A stretch of 64,000 nucleotides of DNA, taken from the NCBI RefSeq assembly GCF_002845985.1, contig NZ_PDFK01000001.1, positions 868,001 to 932,000 of the forward strand, in the 5' to 3' direction. Below, one piece after another: positions 62,199 to 64,000 of the stretch. Both the position numbers and the translations under genes were made by a program. A model generated the notes under the pieces. That model was not told where the DNA came from. It saw only the letters and a list, made by a program, of their open reading frames with translations, and searched no databases. Source of the stretch: Lysinibacillus fusiformis (GTDB lineage Bacteria > Bacillota > Bacilli > Bacillales_A > Planococcaceae). Positions within the stretch are counted from its first letter, which is position 1, and each line of letters starts with the position of its first letter.

Positions 62199-64000
62199 CT
62201 ACTCCATCTCCTTCCGAATTTTATCAACAATGTCATTCGGCTTCGCTTGCGCCAACTGACGATAGCTTTGTTTACCATCTGAAGGATCAAATTGACAAAC
62301 CGCGGCGAATTGACAGTAATCACATGCTGTTTTGGCTTTTAATTTATAGGGGCTAATGGCTGTATCACCAGATAAAATGCCATTCCCTGCTTCCTGATGT
62401 TTACGTCGAACGAAATGTTGTAACTTTTTCATATCATTGACAGGAACAATGCGTGATTGTGATTCAGACGGTGTCCCATCCTTTTTCATATATACAGGAA
62501 TAATTTTTGAGTACCCACTACTTTCTTCTAATTGCTCGTCCATCGATAAAATCGCCTCAGCATTTTCTGACAGTAGGCCCTTCATTTTATATTGCTTTAA
62601 TCGATCTTCCTCTATTTCACTATCTGTTAAATCCTTATCTAGCTTTAACATTGGATTATGGACATGGACATACAGTACTCCAGCTGGTTCAGTTTGACCA
62701 GGTAGCCAATAAGAGCTATTTTCCATTGCTACATCTAAATACGTAAGGACTTGTAAGGACAATCCATAATAAACCTCATTTAAGTCCAGCTCTCGAGCTG
62801 ATGATTTATAGTCGACAACCCGCAAATAAGAACGATCATCGATTGTTGCACTATCCACTCTATCAATACGTCCTCGCATAAACATTTTCTTGCCGCTAGT
62901 CAAATCAATTTCAAGCGGTGGTAGCTGTTCATGCTGCCCTGGACCAAACGACGCCTCAATAGCAATAGGCTTGAAGTGGGATACATTAGCGTGCTGTGTC
63001 AGTGCAGTCATTGTGCGCTCAACAATGCGAATAAGCTTACGCTGAATATAGCGATAACGAGCACTCGACAATAAAATTTGATGTGAAAAGACGGGCACAA
63101 TTTGCTCTACTGCTTGTCGTGCTAATTGTTTAATTTGCTGTGTTGTTAAACGAATCCACGATAACTGCTGGCGATGTGTTTCTTCAGTAATCCACTTTAA
63201 TGCCTCGTGGAATAAATCACCCATCGCAAAGGTTTCAAGTCGGTATTCAGCACGTTCTTCTAAACGTAGACCATACGTAGTGAAATGAGAAAATGGACAT
63301 CTAAAGTATTTCTCGATTCGTGACACACTTGATGTTAACTTCTGACCATATAATTCCTGTGTAATATATGTTTCAAGTGGTTCAGCTTCATTTTTATGGG
63401 TAATCGGATAGAGGACACGCTCAAAAATGAGTGCCCAATACGGATCTTGTTTATAAAATTTTTGTAATGCTAGCCATTCTGGTGCTAGTTCACGGCTATG
63501 CTCAGCTTGACGTAACTGCACCATCAGATGCGCTAAAGCCGTACGAGGGTGGCGTAAATAGGGTAAAACACCTCCGTTAAGTAATTCAATTGGATCCATC
63601 ACCACTCGCTCAATGACAACTTCACTTAATAGACCAGCTGTTTTATCATTGCCAATCATTTTCTTGATATAAAGAGAGGATAGCAGTGCCTTGCCCTCTT
63701 CATCTGCCGTAGGATATGTCATATACAGCTTGTCAGATGGTGTTGTAATAGCACGGTAGAATAAGTAATTTTCCTGTAATAAACGATTGGTGGAGGTTGG
63801 TGCAAGCTCGTAGCCAATTTGGCTAAACCATTCTCGCTCTGTATCTGACAATAAACCCTCATATTCCATTCGAGTTGGATAAACACCATCATTCATACCC
63901 ACTACAAAAGTAACTTTGATATTAGACAATCTGGCTAAATCAACAGTAGCGACCATGACCTCATCTAAGGTCGGCGGAATGCGAGAAAATTCTAGCGTAT
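62199..64000 (-). CDS. addB: ATP-dependent helicase/deoxyribonuclease subunit B, N-terminus outside the window
   Basis: The frame is open to the right edge, giving the C-terminal 600 residues of a protein of about 1160. Visible: IPPTLDEVMVATVDLARLSNIKVTFVVGMNDG (helicase-like core end), a RecB-type nuclease motif RGRIDRVDSATIDDRSYLRVVDYKSSARE, and the C-terminal Fe-S ligands TACDYCQFAAVCQFD with a further Cys in YFRCPFSHF. AddB recognises Chi and degrades the 5' strand. The transcript continues into addA. Confidence 0.95.
   Translation of the reverse strand, partial: TLEFSRIPPTLDEVMVATVDLARLSNIKVTFVVGMNDGVYPTRMEYEGLLSDTEREWFSQIGYELAPTSTNRLLQENYLFYRAITTPSDKLYMTYPTADEEGKALLSSLYIKKMIGNDKTAGLLSEVVIERVVMDPIELLNGGVLPYLRHPRTALAHLMVQLRQAEHSRELAPEWLALQKFYKQDPYWALIFERVLYPITHKNEAEPLETYITQELYGQKLTSSVSRIEKYFRCPFSHFTTYGLRLEERAEYRLETFAMGDLFHEALKWITEETHRQQLSWIRLTTQQIKQLARQAVEQIVPVFSHQILLSSARYRYIQRKLIRIVERTMTALTQHANVSHFKPIAIEASFGPGQHEQLPPLEIDLTSGKKMFMRGRIDRVDSATIDDRSYLRVVDYKSSARELDLNEVYYGLSLQVLTYLDVAMENSSYWLPGQTEPAGVLYVHVHNPMLKLDKDLTDSEIEEDRLKQYKMKGLLSENAEAILSMDEQLEESSGYSKIIPVYMKKDGTPSESQSRIVPVNDMKKLQHFVRRKHQEAGNGILSGDTAISPYKLKAKTACDYCQFAAVCQFDPSDGKQSYRQLAQAKPNDIVDKIRKEME

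Overview
The window looks like chromosome of a low-GC, spore-forming member of the Bacillales, most like Lysinibacillus or a close relative in the Planococcaceae. Spore genes (cotZ-like, cotO-like, spoVAC-AD-AEb, spoVIF, a YjcZ peptide), a T-box trpS, and mecA, spxA, spxH and coiA all point there. From about 22 kb to the right end the genes follow, in reverse, the order I remember for the B. subtilis addB-addA ... yisK-yisL ... yitU-yitV ... fabH-fabF ... trpS, spx, mecA, yjbF-yjbO, cotO-cotZ ... yjcF-yjcG-yjcH block. That part is backbone. The first 22 kb is accessory.

Layout. 1-413 is the tail of a sugar ABC ATPase. 900-12284 is a co-directional minus-strand cluster: Gfo/Idh/MocA oxidoreductase, LplBCA-type importer, DUF624 protein, NagA, a GntR/UTRA regulator, class II aldolase, PfkB kinase, AgaS-type SIS isomerase/deaminase and a ROK kinase. 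It reads as import of an N-acetylhexosamine-containing glycan and its breakdown through tagatose- or fructose-type phosphates. A cre-like site lies before its first gene, and TGGTATA-type candidate operators lie beside the regulator and before the aldolase. 12.3-14.3 kb holds a Fur box, a decayed siderophore ABC ATPase, a repeat element and a secreted or anchored nuclease. 15.0-21.7 kb is a peptide ABC system (fused OppD-OppF; OppB and OppC with added N-terminal membrane regions; binding lipoprotein). The binding protein appears circularly permuted.

22.2-34.9 kb carries yutG, yjcHGF, spore and germination genes, mgtE, and the yjbO-nadK-yjbM-yjbL and yjbK-yjbJ groups. 35-46.5 kb carries truncated haemoglobin and spxH behind a structured leader, then pepF, coiA, mecA, spxA, T-box trpS and the fabH-fabF operon with a FapR-like operator. 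47-64 kb carries an N-domain-less clpB with a CtsR operator, fnr, a MIP18-family gene, yitV/yitU, degV, a membrane-anchored amylase-like protein that has lost catalytic residues, yisL, yisK, a DUF418 protein and addA-addB (addB runs off the edge).

The most unusual items are: (1) the permuted binding protein with its extended permeases; (2) a family of about 400-520 bp palindromic elements, four copies, three of which sit between two near-identical copies of the local terminator hairpin, as if each insertion duplicated the terminator; (3) the degenerate amylase; (4) an unassigned structured leader before the haemoglobin-spxH pair.
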